A DNA stretch of 64,000 nt from Streptomyces sulfonofaciens (GTDB taxonomy: Bacteria > Actinomycetota > Actinomycetes > Streptomycetales > Streptomycetaceae). The position numbers were made by a program, and so were the translations under genes. Positions 44,835 through 54,188 of the stretch are shown here, piece after piece (the first letter of the stretch is position 1; each line of letters starts with the position of its first letter). Below the pieces are notes generated by a model that saw only the letters and a list, made by a program, of their open reading frames with translations, was not told the origin of the DNA and searched no databases. The DNA lies in the NCBI RefSeq assembly GCF_014656295.1, contig NZ_BNCD01000012.1:62001-126000 (forward strand), read 5' to 3'.

Positions 44835-45694
44835 CGGACCAGCCCCGGGTTGGCCAGCGGCGGGTTGCCGAGGACCTGCACACGGCGCAGGTGCCGCGGT
44901 GCACCGCTGGTGAACGCGTTGCGGCCGTGCAGCAGCGTGTAGTTGTCGGCCACCACCAGGTCACCGGTCCGCCAGACGTGTGCGTAGAGATGGGCGGGGT
45001 CGTAGAGGGCGGAGCGCAGGCTGCGGTGCAGTTCGGCCAGTTCCGCCTCGTCGGCGAGACCGGAGAACTCCAGGTCGGGATGGTTGACGAAGTCCTCGCC
45101 GGCCTCGGCGGTGGGCTCGTGGTAGCGGATCACCGGCGTGCCGTTGACCGGGTGGGCCGTCACCACGGGGGAGACGGTCGTGCTGTTGTAGTACTCCATT
45201 TCCCGGTGGTACGTGCCGGTGGCACGGGACCACAGGCGGCGCGTGGCCGGATCGGCGTCGGCGAGCACCGCCGGGGTGTCGCAGAACGTGGTCTCGCCCG
45301 CGTGGTCCGCGCCGGGCGCGTGCACGCACTGGAAGATCTGGAACTCGGGTATGTGCTCCCGGTACATGCCGTCCCAGTGCATCGGCATATGGCTGTGGTC
45401 GAAGATGTGGTCGGCCGGGTCCTCCTGCTGGACGAGTTCCAGCACGGTGCCGAACGGCCACCTGGCGGGCTCCCCCCAGCGCTCGGCGTAGGCGGAGAGT
45501 CCGGCCGGCTCGGCGAACGCCGCGAAGCCGCGCAGCAGCAGCAGACGGTGTTCGCGTACCAGGTCGCGCAGCGGCGGGACGGGGAGCTCGGCCAGTGGAC
45601 GGCCGGGGTCGGGAGCGTGGACGGCCACCCCGAAGGGTTCGAGGGCGGTGACCGCCAGACGCGGATCGCCGAGCAGGTCGTGGTCAACGGGCAT
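44831..45694 (-). CDS. isnB: TauD/TfdA-family Fe(II)/2-oxoglutarate oxygenase (PvcB/IsnB-like)
   Basis: The protein has 287 residues. The facial triad is present: His106 and Asp108 in MHWDGMY, and His256 in LLHGRNAF, with an Arg cluster (RHLRR) for 2-oxoglutarate. The length and the neighbour (an isonitrile synthase whose 3' end overlaps by 11 bp) match PvcB/IsnB, which acts on the isonitrile amino acid. In that family the usual outcome is oxidative decarboxylation to a vinyl isonitrile, though other outcomes exist. The substrate is inferred from the neighbour, not proven. Confidence 0.88.
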   Translation of the reverse strand: MPVDHDLLGDPRLAVTALEPFGVAVHAPDPGRPLAELPVPPLRDLVREHRLLLLRGFAAFAEPAGLSAYAERWGEPARWPFGTVLELVQQEDPADHIFDHSHMPMHWDGMYREHIPEFQIFQCVHAPGADHAGETTFCDTPAVLADADPATRRLWSRATGTYHREMEYYNSTTVSPVVTAHPVNGTPVIRYHEPTAEAGEDFVNHPDLEFSGLADEAELAELHRSLRSALYDPAHLYAHVWRTGDLVVADNYTLLHGRNAFTSGAPRHLRRVQVLGNPPLANPGLVR

Positions 45695-46691
45695 GGCGGA
45701 GGACTCCAGTCGCCGGGGCGGGTACGGGGGCGGCGGTGCGGGGCCGAGCGAGCACTAAGTGGCTGGGGCGGCCGCGGACCGTCACCAGCCGGGCTCCCGC
45801 GGCCTCGGCCTCGGCTCGTTTCATCAGCGTGAAGCGTCCGTCGCCGGTGTCGACGGCGGCGCTGTGCCAGGGCGTGAGCCAGACGTCGGGAGTGTCGGCG
45901 AGCAGCAGTCCGATCTTCCGCGTGCTGCACGGCTGCGGGTGGATCGAGAGGCGGACGGCGTCCGGGAACAGCTCGGCCAGCAGCTCGTCCCAGGCGCGGC
46001 TGCGGGCGATGACGCCGTAGGCCAGCTCGCGGCTTCGGCGCTGCAGGGCCGAGCGGCTGCCGGTGTGTCCGGGGACGGACAGGTCCTCCAGCATGAACCG
46101 GGTGATGCCCCGGTACATGTGGACCAGGTCGCCGCCCCGGCGCACCTCGGCCCGCAGCGCGTCCGTGTGCGGCCCGCGGCCGGCCGTGAGCTCGGCGCGC
46201 ATCCGCGCGTGGTCGGCGCCCGGATAGACGTCGTCCAGGGTGAACTGGGACAGGTGGACGGCGCCGATCCGGGCGATCATGCGGTTCAGCTCGTGGACGT
46301 AGCGGGTGACGTTGTCGTCGCCCACCCCGATCAGGTCGTTGAAGACCCGTCCGTCGGAGCATACGCGGATGCGGGCACCGGGCGGGTAGACCTCCGCGAT
46401 GCGCTCGCAGAGCGACTCCAGGAACCGCAGCGCGAGTTCCTCGGCCAGGTCGGGCAGTGGCCCGAGGACCTTGGCCGGGTTGGGGGACTTGGTGGGGAAG
46501 GCCGGGAGCAGGAAGTCGATCGGCCGGCCGTGTGCCATGGCCGTCGCGACCGCGTCGCGGTGGTGTCGTACGCACCGCAGGCAGACCCGGCCGGCGCAGC
46601 CGCCGTCGCGCAGCCTGCGCTGGAGGACCAGCACCTCGCGGATCACCTCGATGGCGGCCAGTTCGGTGTCGAGCATGGCTGTTTCGTGCAC
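45684..46691 (-). CDS. isnA: Isonitrile synthase (PvcA/IsnA/DIT1 family)
   Basis: The protein has 335 residues; the start is GTG 46691 just after AGGAGG (MHETAMLDTELAAIEVI). The family core is clear: LLPAFPTKSPNPAKVLGPLP, followed by DLAEELALRFLESLCERIAE, then ARIRVCSDGRVFNDLIGVGD, then VHLSQFTLDDVYPG and MYRGITRFMLED. These are the hallmarks of the L-tyrosine/L-tryptophan isonitrile synthases that convert the amine into an isocyano group using ribulose 5-phosphate as the carbon donor. The HpaB and catechol dioxygenase partners favour tyrosine. Several Cys residues lie near the N-terminus (GGCAGRVCLRC). It leads the biosynthetic operon, 107 bp after the SARP gene. Confidence 0.93.
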   Translation of the reverse strand: MHETAMLDTELAAIEVIREVLVLQRRLRDGGCAGRVCLRCVRHHRDAVATAMAHGRPIDFLLPAFPTKSPNPAKVLGPLPDLAEELALRFLESLCERIAEVYPPGARIRVCSDGRVFNDLIGVGDDNVTRYVHELNRMIARIGAVHLSQFTLDDVYPGADHARMRAELTAGRGPHTDALRAEVRRGGDLVHMYRGITRFMLEDLSVPGHTGSRSALQRRSRELAYGVIARSRAWDELLAELFPDAVRLSIHPQPCSTRKIGLLLADTPDVWLTPWHSAAVDTGDGRFTLMKRAEAEAAGARLVTVRGRPSHLVLARPRTAAPVPAPATGVLRHAR

Positions 46692-46798
46692 AGGGCCTCC
46701 TGTCGTGGATTTCCTCCACTCTCGGCACCGGGCGCACATGAAACGCACAAAGCCCTCGTGGCGCGGTACGGCACGGTGGTTCGGGCGGTCCCGACCGG

Positions 46799-49726
46799 TC
46801 AGCAACCGAGGTCGGCCAGTTCGCGCCGGGTGCGCTTCTCCCAGTCGGGCATGCGCAGCGCCCGGAACGCGGTCAGGGCCGCGTTGAAGCGCCCCAGCGC
46901 CCGCTCCCGACCGTCGAGAGCGGCGTACGCGCGGCCCAGCAGGAAGGCGGTGACCGCCTCGCCGCGGACCTCGCCGAGTTCCGCGAACATCTTCGAGGCC
47001 TGCGCCAGCGGGCCGAGCGCCGCAGCGGCCCGCTCCGGACTGCCCGGCCCCTGGGCGAGTCGTAACCGTCCGATGGTCGTGAGCGCGTACGCCTCGCCGG
47101 GTCGGTGCCGAACCCCGCGGTAGTGGGGAAGTGACCGGCTCAGATGGCCGGCTGCCGCCCCGTAGCGGCCGAGCGCCAACTCGGCGACGGCCAGTGCCTG
47201 CAGGACATCGGCGAGAGCGAGCGGCTCGCCCAACCGCTCCGCCGCCTCCAGTGCTCTCCTGAGGACCTGCTCCGCCTCGGCCTCGCGGTGCCCGCTGATG
47301 AGCGCGGATCCCAGACTGCGCAGCGCCAGTACCGTTCCGCGCAGGTCACCCAGCGCGCTCAGCACGGACACGGCCGCGGCCGCGTCGGCGCGGGCCGCCT
47401 CGGCCCTGCCCCGGTCCGCGGTCGCGAAGCTGCAGTAGACGCGGAGGTAGGCGGCCTGACGCCGCTCTCCCAGCGCGTCCGACACTTCGATGGCGGACGT
47501 GAACCAGCGCAGCGCCTCCGCCGCCCTGCCGCGTCCGGCACCGGCACGGGCCAGTGAGCCCTGCGCCATGGCGATGCGTCTGCGATCGCCGTCGGCCGTC
47601 GCCCGGTGGAGCGCCGCCCGCGCCATGCGCTCCCAGTCATCCCACCAGTTGCACAGGTGGCATATGTCGTCCATGGCGGAGGCGAGATCGCTCGCCCGTT
47701 CGCCGTGACCGGCCCGGGCGGCGAACTCGACGGTGGCCACGAGGCCGCTGCGTTCGTGCTCCAGCCAGGCGATGTCCGCCTCCGCCGCCCCCCGGACCAG
47801 TTGCCCTCCCGCACGGCGGATGCGGTGCAGCCAGCCGTCCAGGACGCGTGCGACCGTCTCCCGCTGCCGCGCCGGGGGCTCCTCCGCGGCGGCGCGTTCC
47901 GCGGCGTAGGCGCGTAGCAGATCGTGCATGCGGTAGCGCGGCCGGCCCGCGGGGTCGATGAGGTCGGCCTGGACGAGATTGGCGTGCACGAGGGTGTCGA
48001 GGACGTCGTTCGTCCAGTCGTCCGGTTCCTCCTGTCCGGCCGCGCGGGACATCAGCGCCGCGGGGGCCCAGTGGGGGAACTCGCTGACGGGCAGCAGGCC
48101 GAGCGCGCGGAACAGCCGGGCGGAGTCCGGGGCCAGCCCGTGGTAGGCGGTGCCGACACAGGCGCGCACGGCCAGGTCGTCGGCGTGCAGCTCGCCCAGG
48201 CGGCGCTGCTCGTCGGCCAGCCGGTCGGCCAGCCAGCGCACCGGTCGGTGCGGGTTCCCGGCGAGCCGGGCACCGGCCACCCTGAGTGCCAGGGGGAGGC
48301 CCGCGCAGTCCGCCAGCAGGTGCTCGGTCGCCTCGGGCTCGGCCGCCAGGCGCCCGGCGCCCGCGATGCTGCTCAGCAGGGCGTGTCCGTCGGTGTCGTT
48401 CAGCGGTTCCACGTCGAGCAGGTGTGCGCCCGGCACCGCGGTGAGGCGTGCCCGACTGGTGATCAGGACGGCGCAGCCGTCACCCCCGGGCAGCAGGGGC
48501 CGGATCTGGGACGGGTCCCGGGCGTTGTCCAGCACGACCAGCACCCGGCGGCCCGCGAGCCTGGACCGGAACAACGCGGCGCGCTGGGATTCGCCCTCGG
48601 GGATCGCCGATCCCGGCACCCCGATGCTGAGCAGCAGATCCGCGAGGACGGCGGCGGAGGCGCGGCCCTCTTCACGGGTGCCGTCGAACTGGACGTAGAG
48701 CTGTCCGTCGGGGAAGGTGCCGCGGAGCCGGTGGGCGATGTGGGTGGCCGCGACGGTCTTGCCCATCCCCGGCAGGCCGGTGAGGATCACCGTCGGCACC
48801 ACGGGCGGTGAGCCTTCGGTGTTCGAGGGGACCAGCAGCGTGGCCGCGAGGGCGAGTAACCGCTCTCGTCCCACGAAGTCCGCCGTCGCGGTGGGTAACT
48901 GACAGACCGGCCACACACCAGCGGAGCGCCGTTCGGCGGCCGGGCCGGCGGACGAAGGGACGTACGGGGGCAGATCGCGCGCGAGGACGGCCCGGTGCAC
49001 CTGCCGCAGTTCCGCTCCGGGGTCGAGCCCGAGTTCGTCGCGGAGTGTGCGACGGGCCAGCGCGTAGGAGCGCAGCGCGTCCCCCGGCCGCCCGCACTGG
49101 TACTGGGCGGTCATCAGCAGCACCCACAGCCGCTCGCGCAGCGGGTGGGCCGCCGTCTGCGCCTTCAGCGCGGGCACCACGTCCTCGTGTTCGCCCAGGG
49201 CCAGGCGGACCGCGGCGTAGTCCTCCAGGACGGAGAGCCTGGTCTCCTCCAACCTCGACGCCTCCGTGTACAGCGTGTCGTGATGCTCCAGGCCGTCGAA
49301 GGCGCCACCTCGCCACAGGCCCAGAGCGGCGCGCAGCCGTTCGGCCGCGGCCCCGTGATCGCCGTGGGCCATGGCCGCCCGGCCCCGCGCCACCAGCTCG
49401 TCGAACCGCCACAGATCCAGCTCGCCCGGCTGCACCCGCAGGGTGTACCCCCGATGGCCGTGGCTGAGCCGGTCACCTCCGGAGGCCGCGTTGAGCACCT
49501 GGCGCAGCCGAGCCGCGTAACTGCGCACGTTCGCGTAGGCGGAGGCGGGCGGGCTGCCGGCCCACAGCATGTCGCAGAGCTGCTCCATGGTGACGGGGGC
49601 GTTCGCTCTCAGCACGAGGGCTGCCACGACGGTGCGCGGCTTGGGTCCGCCGAGCGGGATCGTCCCGTCGGCGCCGATGGCCTCGACACGTCCCAAGGTC
49701 CTGAATTCCACACGGCACAGCTCCAC
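46799..49726 (-). CDS. SARP-family (AfsR/DnrI-type) regulator with NB-ARC and TPR domains
   Basis: The protein has 975 residues; the start is chosen at GTG 49726 after GGAGGGG because the family opening (VEFRTLGRVEAIGADG) follows. Residues about 10-95 are an OmpR-like winged helix, 100-245 a bacterial transcriptional activation domain (ELDLWRFDELVARGRAAM to LGLDPGAELRQVH), 290-560 an NB-ARC ATPase (P-loop ILTGLPGMGKT; LVVLDNARDPSQIRPLLPGG), and 600-975 TPR-like helices. Large SARPs activate antibiotic gene clusters. It stands directly upstream of and in line with the isonitrile operon and is its probable activator. Confidence 0.92.
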   Translation of the reverse strand: MELCRVEFRTLGRVEAIGADGTIPLGGPKPRTVVAALVLRANAPVTMEQLCDMLWAGSPPASAYANVRSYAARLRQVLNAASGGDRLSHGHRGYTLRVQPGELDLWRFDELVARGRAAMAHGDHGAAAERLRAALGLWRGGAFDGLEHHDTLYTEASRLEETRLSVLEDYAAVRLALGEHEDVVPALKAQTAAHPLRERLWVLLMTAQYQCGRPGDALRSYALARRTLRDELGLDPGAELRQVHRAVLARDLPPYVPSSAGPAAERRSAGVWPVCQLPTATADFVGRERLLALAATLLVPSNTEGSPPVVPTVILTGLPGMGKTVAATHIAHRLRGTFPDGQLYVQFDGTREEGRASAAVLADLLLSIGVPGSAIPEGESQRAALFRSRLAGRRVLVVLDNARDPSQIRPLLPGGDGCAVLITSRARLTAVPGAHLLDVEPLNDTDGHALLSSIAGAGRLAAEPEATEHLLADCAGLPLALRVAGARLAGNPHRPVRWLADRLADEQRRLGELHADDLAVRACVGTAYHGLAPDSARLFRALGLLPVSEFPHWAPAALMSRAAGQEEPDDWTNDVLDTLVHANLVQADLIDPAGRPRYRMHDLLRAYAAERAAAEEPPARQRETVARVLDGWLHRIRRAGGQLVRGAAEADIAWLEHERSGLVATVEFAARAGHGERASDLASAMDDICHLCNWWDDWERMARAALHRATADGDRRRIAMAQGSLARAGAGRGRAAEALRWFTSAIEVSDALGERRQAAYLRVYCSFATADRGRAEAARADAAAAVSVLSALGDLRGTVLALRSLGSALISGHREAEAEQVLRRALEAAERLGEPLALADVLQALAVAELALGRYGAAAGHLSRSLPHYRGVRHRPGEAYALTTIGRLRLAQGPGSPERAAAALGPLAQASKMFAELGEVRGEAVTAFLLGRAYAALDGRERALGRFNAALTAFRALRMPDWEKRTRRELADLGC

Positions 49727-50230
49727 TGCGACAACCCCTCCGTCCCTGGCGGGGGAGCATTTCCCGCAGGGGCGGGCCTTTCGCCGCGGCGAAGCACACA
49801 GTTTGACGCGCAGGTGGTCGTGGCGGCACCGGCGGAAGCCTGATCGGGGGGTCACGGGCGCCCGAGCGCATGGGAGCGGGTCAAGGGCCGGGCCCGGGCG
49901 ACACGGAGGAGCGCCCCACCGGGGGCGCGGCCTGGCGCTCCCGCGTACCGGGGCGCTCGGCGCCGGGGCCGAACGGATATCGGCGGCGGGTCCATGGGGA
50001 GCCGAGAGCTGTTCACACGTTCGGCGAAGCCGCCCCGAAGGTGCCGTGCAGGTGTGGACCGTCTTCCCGCAGGCGTCTGTGGTGTGGGCGTACGCGCTCT
50101 TGACGGGCCTGCCCGACAAGACGCCCGACCGAACGCGGCAGGTGTCCGTGCCGGGCCCGGCCGTTGTGCACGCGACGGTGGCGCCCGGCAGCCGCAGCCG
50201 CCGAACGCCACCCGGTGCACGCGCGCGTGG
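49727..50230. other. Promoter-bearing gap upstream of the SARP gene
   Basis: No gene was found in 504 bases between the LVIVD-protein 3' end and the SARP start. The region must contain the promoter for the regulator and possibly the whole cluster. I saw no convincing SARP heptamer repeats or -10/-35 pair by eye. Confidence 0.4.
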
Positions 50231-51724
50231 TCAGCGGCGGGTGCCGGAGAAGTAGTCGGGCTGCGTCTGGACGTTCAGTTCGCCCAGGTGTATCCGCTTC
50301 GCCGGGTCGGTCCGCCGGTCGTCGAGCTTCAGCACGTCGAAGCCCTTGGCGATGTCGTTGGAGTAGATGTAGCCGTTGTAGTAGTAGGCGGACCAGGAGC
50401 CGCCGAGGGTGAGGGTGTCCGTCGAGAGCGGACCGCGCTCGAAGTAGCCGATCTCCTTGGGCTTGGTGGAGTCGGTGAAGTCCCATACCGAGACACCGCC
50501 CTGGTACCAGGCCTGGACCATGAGGTCGCGGCCCTTGACCGGGATCAGCGAGCCGTTGTGCGCGACGCAGTTCTCGGTGTCCGCCTGGTGGCGGGGGATC
50601 TTGTAGTAGCCGCGGAAGACGAGCCTGCGCCCGTCGCCCTTGCCGACGATGTCGTAGATGCCGTCGGCACCGCGGTCCGGGCCGATCGCCGTGTTGCAGG
50701 TCGCCGCCCCGCCACCGCCCAGTTCGTCGGTGAACACGACCTTGTCCGCCTTCTGGTTGAAGGTGGCCGAGTGCCAGAAGGAGAAGTTGACGTTGTCCTC
50801 GACCCGGTCGATCACCCTGGGCGCCGCCGGGTTCCTGATGTCGAACAGGATGCCGTCGCCCATGCAGGCGCCGGCCGCGAGGTCCTCGGAGGGCAGCACC
50901 GTGATGTCATGGCACCCGGTCGTCTTGGCGACCCCCGGGTTCGTGGGGGCGCCGGGGTTGCCGCCGTCCGGGAAGAGCACGGGGAAGTCGACGACCGCCG
51001 CCTGGGCAGGGGCCTTGCGCGGCACCTTGATGACGGAGATGCCGTCGTGCGGGGGCTGGCAGTCGGGGAACGCCGCGCTGGGCGAGTACGAGGACACGTA
51101 GATGTACACGTCGTCGCGCTCGGGGACCAGCGTGTGGGTGTGGGAGCCGCAGGACGTCTCGACGGCCGCGACGTAGCGCGGGTTGCGCTTGTCGCTGATG
51201 TCGAAGATCTTCATGCCCTCCCAGGACGACTTCTCCGTCGCCGGCTGGGAGGTGCTGTTGCAGGAGTTGTCGCTGCGCGAGGAGTCCGTGGACAGGAAGA
51301 GCAGGTCACCGGAGACGGAGACGTCGTTCTGCGAGCCCGGGCACAGGACCTGGGCGACGGTCTTCGGGGACTCCGGGTGGCTGATGTCGAAGATCCGGAA
51401 ACCGCTGTAGTTGCCGGCGAAGGCGTAGGTGCCCTGGAAGGCGAGGTCGGTGTTGTAGTCGGTCAGCGCATCCTTGGGGATGTTGGTCAGATGCGTGATG
51501 TTGGAGCTGTGGACGACCTCGTCCACAGCGGGTATCTCGCCGTCCCGGATGGCCGTCTCGGCTTCGGCGGCCTGCGCGGCGGAGACGTCGTGCCGTGTCC
51601 CGGCGTCGCCGGGGTCGGGTGTGGCGAGCGCGGGCCCGGCCGCGAGCAGCGTCACGAGGAGCCCGGTGGCGGCCGCGGCCACTCCCAGGCGTCTGTGCCG
51701 CGTTCGGATGGTGTACGGGATCAC
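50231..51724 (-). CDS. Secreted LVIVD-repeat beta-propeller protein
   Basis: The protein has 497 residues from GTG 51724 with AGGAGG six bases upstream. The signal peptide is RLGVAAAATGLLVTLLAAGP followed by ALATP. The rest consists of LVIVD-type propeller blades (FRIFDISHPESPKTVAQV, MKIFDISDKRNPRYVAAV, ILFDIRNPAAPRVIDRV, VSVWDFTDSTKPKEIG), with paired cysteines suggesting disulfides. The biochemical role is unknown; such proteins may bind metal or surface ligands. It is divergent from a DUF305 lipoprotein gene, a pairing I believe recurs in Streptomyces, so they may act together. Confidence 0.9.
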   Translation of the reverse strand: MIPYTIRTRHRRLGVAAAATGLLVTLLAAGPALATPDPGDAGTRHDVSAAQAAEAETAIRDGEIPAVDEVVHSSNITHLTNIPKDALTDYNTDLAFQGTYAFAGNYSGFRIFDISHPESPKTVAQVLCPGSQNDVSVSGDLLFLSTDSSRSDNSCNSTSQPATEKSSWEGMKIFDISDKRNPRYVAAVETSCGSHTHTLVPERDDVYIYVSSYSPSAAFPDCQPPHDGISVIKVPRKAPAQAAVVDFPVLFPDGGNPGAPTNPGVAKTTGCHDITVLPSEDLAAGACMGDGILFDIRNPAAPRVIDRVEDNVNFSFWHSATFNQKADKVVFTDELGGGGAATCNTAIGPDRGADGIYDIVGKGDGRRLVFRGYYKIPRHQADTENCVAHNGSLIPVKGRDLMVQAWYQGGVSVWDFTDSTKPKEIGYFERGPLSTDTLTLGGSWSAYYYNGYIYSNDIAKGFDVLKLDDRRTDPAKRIHLGELNVQTQPDYFSGTRR

Positions 51725-51897
51725 TTCGTCCTCCTTGTGTCCGTTCAGGACCGAACGAGGTCATGCTGCTGGCAGTATCGTCCTTACATGTACATCTCAA
51801 TAGATGGCAGGAGAGTCACGTTGGGGGACTTCGCCCCGTCCGGCGGGGAAGTGTCCTGCCGTGCCGCTCACCGCGCCACGTGCCGCAGGAGGCCGCC

Positions 51898-52545
51898 GTG
51901 TTGATCCCGAGCAGACGTCCGCATGCCGTCGGTGCGGCGCTCCTTGCCGCCCTGCTGCTCACCGCCGGCTGCGACTCCGGAGCCCGGGGGACCGGCGCGA
52001 AGGAGCACGGGACGGCGGGTACCGTGGTGGCGCCGGGGAAGCCGGGTGAGCCGGCGAAGAGGCTCTCTCCCGAGCAGGCGGCGAAGGCGGTCCCTGACAA
52101 CAGGCCGAACAGCGCCGACCTGGCGTACGCCGAGATGATGATCGTGCACCACCGCCAGGCACTGAGGATGACCCGGCTCGCCGGGGAACACGCGCACTCG
52201 GACGCGGTCGAGAGGATCGCCCGGCGCATAGCGGCCTCCCAGCAGCCCGAGATCGAGGCGATGCAGGGCTGGCTGGAAAGCAATGGCGCATCCGGGAGCA
52301 CGGGCGGCCATATGCACATGGACATGCCCGGGATGGCCACCGAGGCCCAACTCGAACGGCTCGAGGACGCGCGGGGAGAGGCGTTCGACGACCTCTTCCT
52401 CAAGCTGATGATCACCCACCACCAGGGCGCGGTCACGATGGCCACCGACGTCCTGTCCCGGGGCAGGAACGTGCGGATCGCGGAGATGGCCACCGATCTG
52501 ATCGCGCAGCAGACCCGCGAGATGAGCAGGATGCGCGCGTTGTGA
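51898..52545 (+). CDS. DUF305 family lipoprotein
   Basis: The protein has 215 residues; the start is GTG 51898 after AGGAGG. The N-terminus is a lipoprotein signal with lipobox LTAGC. Two DUF305 repeats follow, each with the conserved His pair: MMIVHHRQALRMTRLAGEHA and LMITHHQGAVTMATDVL, plus MHMDMPGM, a Met/His-rich patch suggestive of copper binding. It is predicted to sit on the outer face of the membrane. It is divergent from the LVIVD-repeat gene and ends at terminators shared with the convergent cupin operon. Confidence 0.88.
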   Translation: MLIPSRRPHAVGAALLAALLLTAGCDSGARGTGAKEHGTAGTVVAPGKPGEPAKRLSPEQAAKAVPDNRPNSADLAYAEMMIVHHRQALRMTRLAGEHAHSDAVERIARRIAASQQPEIEAMQGWLESNGASGSTGGHMHMDMPGMATEAQLERLEDARGEAFDDLFLKLMITHHQGAVTMATDVLSRGRNVRIAEMATDLIAQQTREMSRMRAL

Positions 52546-52621
52546 CGCGGGGGCGGCCCACTCACCCGCCCGTGTCGAGACCGGCGCCCTCCTCCTCCCA
52601 CGCGCGTGCCCCAGGCCGTGA

Positions 52622-52685
52622 GCGGGCGGCCTCCGACCCGCCCGCCCCGGACGTCCCACCGCCCGGACGGGCCCGGAAGGGCCCG
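52622..52685. terminator. Two hairpins between convergent DUF305 and cupin genes
   Basis: GCGGGCGG (52622-52629) pairs with CCGCCCGC (52638-52645), and CGGGCCC (52668-52674) pairs with GGGCCCG (52679-52685) across GGAA. Each can face one of the converging transcripts. Confidence 0.6.
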
Positions 52686-52709
52686 CCCGGACCGGGCAGC
52701 GGTGCTTCG

Positions 52710-53144
52710 TCAGGAGCCGGCCCGCTCCCAGACAGGGGGGATGCCAGGGGCGAGCACGGTGTGGTCGGGTGCCTCGCGCAGAGCCTGCTCAGCGCCGCCC
52801 GGCGAGTACACCGCGATGATCCTCAACTGCCGCCAGCCGGTGTTGAAGGTGGAGTGCACCGTTCCCTTCGGCACGAACACGAAGTCCCCGGCCCGCACCG
52901 GGAACTCGCCCGAGTCCCCCACGGTCTGGACGCCCTCCCCGTCGATGAAGTACAGGACCTCGTCGGAGTACGGGTGGGTGTGGAGGTCGTGCCCCCTGGC
53001 GGGGTTGACCGTCACCTCGCCCGCGGTCAAGGGCGCGCCCGCGAAGAGGTCCGCGCTCACCCCCCACTTGATGCTGCCCCAGTCGAACACCTCGGTCGGC
53101 AGCCGCGACTGCACGGTGTGCACCCGCGTCTCGCGCTCGCTCAT
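52710..53144 (-). CDS. Small cupin-domain protein
   Basis: The protein has 144 residues from ATG 53144 with GAGGAGA upstream. A single cupin barrel is seen with metal ligands in DLHTHPYSDEVLYFIDGEG and a second motif in GDFVFVPKGTVHSTFN. It is the last gene of the minus-strand operon that also encodes the PEP-hydrolase-like and UPF0261 proteins (44 bp after the former). It may process or bind the same small organic acid. No specific reaction can be named. Confidence 0.85.
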   Translation of the reverse strand: MSERETRVHTVQSRLPTEVFDWGSIKWGVSADLFAGAPLTAGEVTVNPARGHDLHTHPYSDEVLYFIDGEGVQTVGDSGEFPVRAGDFVFVPKGTVHSTFNTGWRQLRIIAVYSPGGAEQALREAPDHTVLAPGIPPVWERAGS

Positions 53145-53188
53145 GTCTGGTCTCCTCACGCCTGTGTGAGCCCTTCGGCCGTGCACGC

Positions 53189-54016
53189 TCAGGGCTGGAA
53201 GGTGATGGACTTGAATGCCTCGGTCTGCCGGCGGATGCCCACTTCGGTGGGCAGGCGCTCGATCGAGCTTGCGCCGAAGAAGCCCACGACCCCCCGTGTG
53301 CGCGCCAGCACGTGCTGTGCGTCCGCGGGCTCCGCGATGGGGCCGCCGTGGCACAGGACCAGGATGTCGGGGTTGACCGCGGCGGCGGCGTCCCGCATGG
53401 CCTGGACGCGTGCGACGCACTCGTCGAGCGAGAGGGCGGTGCTCGCGCCGATGGTGCCCTTGGTGGTCAGGCCCATGTGCGGGACGATGACGTCGGCGCC
53501 GGCCTCGGCCATGGCGGTCGCCTGCGCGGTGTCGAACACGTACGGCGAGGTGAGCAGCCCGCGCTCGTGCGCCGCCGCGATCATCTCGACCTCCAGCTCG
53601 AAGCCCATCCCGGTCTCCTCCAGGTTCTGCCGGAAGACACCGTCGATCAGCCCGACCGTCGGGAAGTTCTGCACACCGGCGAATCCGGCGTCCCTGACCT
53701 GGTCGAGGAAGCGGCCCATCACCCGGAACGGGTCCGTCCCGTTGACGCCCGCGAGCACGGGCGTGTCCTTGACCACGGGCAGCACCTCGTCGGCCATCTC
53801 CATCACGATCGCGTTCGCGTCACCGTAGGCCAGCAGGCCCGCCAGCGATCCCCGGCCGGCCATCCGGTAGCGGCCGGAGTTGTAGACGATGAGCAGGTCG
53901 ATGCCGCCGGCCTCGGCCGACTTGGCGGAGATGCCCGTTCCCGCGCCGCCGCCGATGACCGGGCGTCCCGCCGCCACCGTCGCCCTGAGCCGTTCGAGTG
54001 CCGTGTTCCGGTCCAT
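53189..54016 (-). CDS. Phosphoenolpyruvate-hydrolase-family TIM-barrel protein
   Basis: The protein has 275 residues from ATG 54016. It is a single TIM barrel with [60 protein letters not shown] and [15 protein letters not shown], motifs of the PEP hydrolase / C-terminal UPF0261 family that is related to PEP-utilising and isocitrate-lyase-like enzymes. It is encoded right after a UPF0261 (Tm-1-like) protein; in other organisms both halves occur as one fused protein. The role is poorly characterised, probably acting on a C-C or C-P bond of a small acid. Confidence 0.88.
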   Translation of the reverse strand: MDRNTALERLRATVAAGRPVIGGGAGTGISAKSAEAGGIDLLIVYNSGRYRMAGRGSLAGLLAYGDANAIVMEMADEVLPVVKDTPVLAGVNGTDPFRVMGRFLDQVRDAGFAGVQNFPTVGLIDGVFRQNLEETGMGFELEVEMIAAAHERGLLTSPYVFDTAQATAMAEAGADVIVPHMGLTTKGTIGASTALSLDECVARVQAMRDAAAAVNPDILVLCHGGPIAEPADAQHVLARTRGVVGFFGASSIERLPTEVGIRRQTEAFKSITFQP

Positions 54017-54188
54017 GATCGCCTTCCCTTCCGCCCACACCGTGTGGGCGCCCGCTGCTGAGGCCCCGCCGGGCCAGGCCCGCCGCACCGGCTTTCCCGG
54101 CCGCACCGGTCCGGTCGGCCGCACCGGCCCCGATGCCTGTACCAGCCTGGCCGCGCTCCCACGGCCTCGCCCGCTCGCGGCCGCCGCC

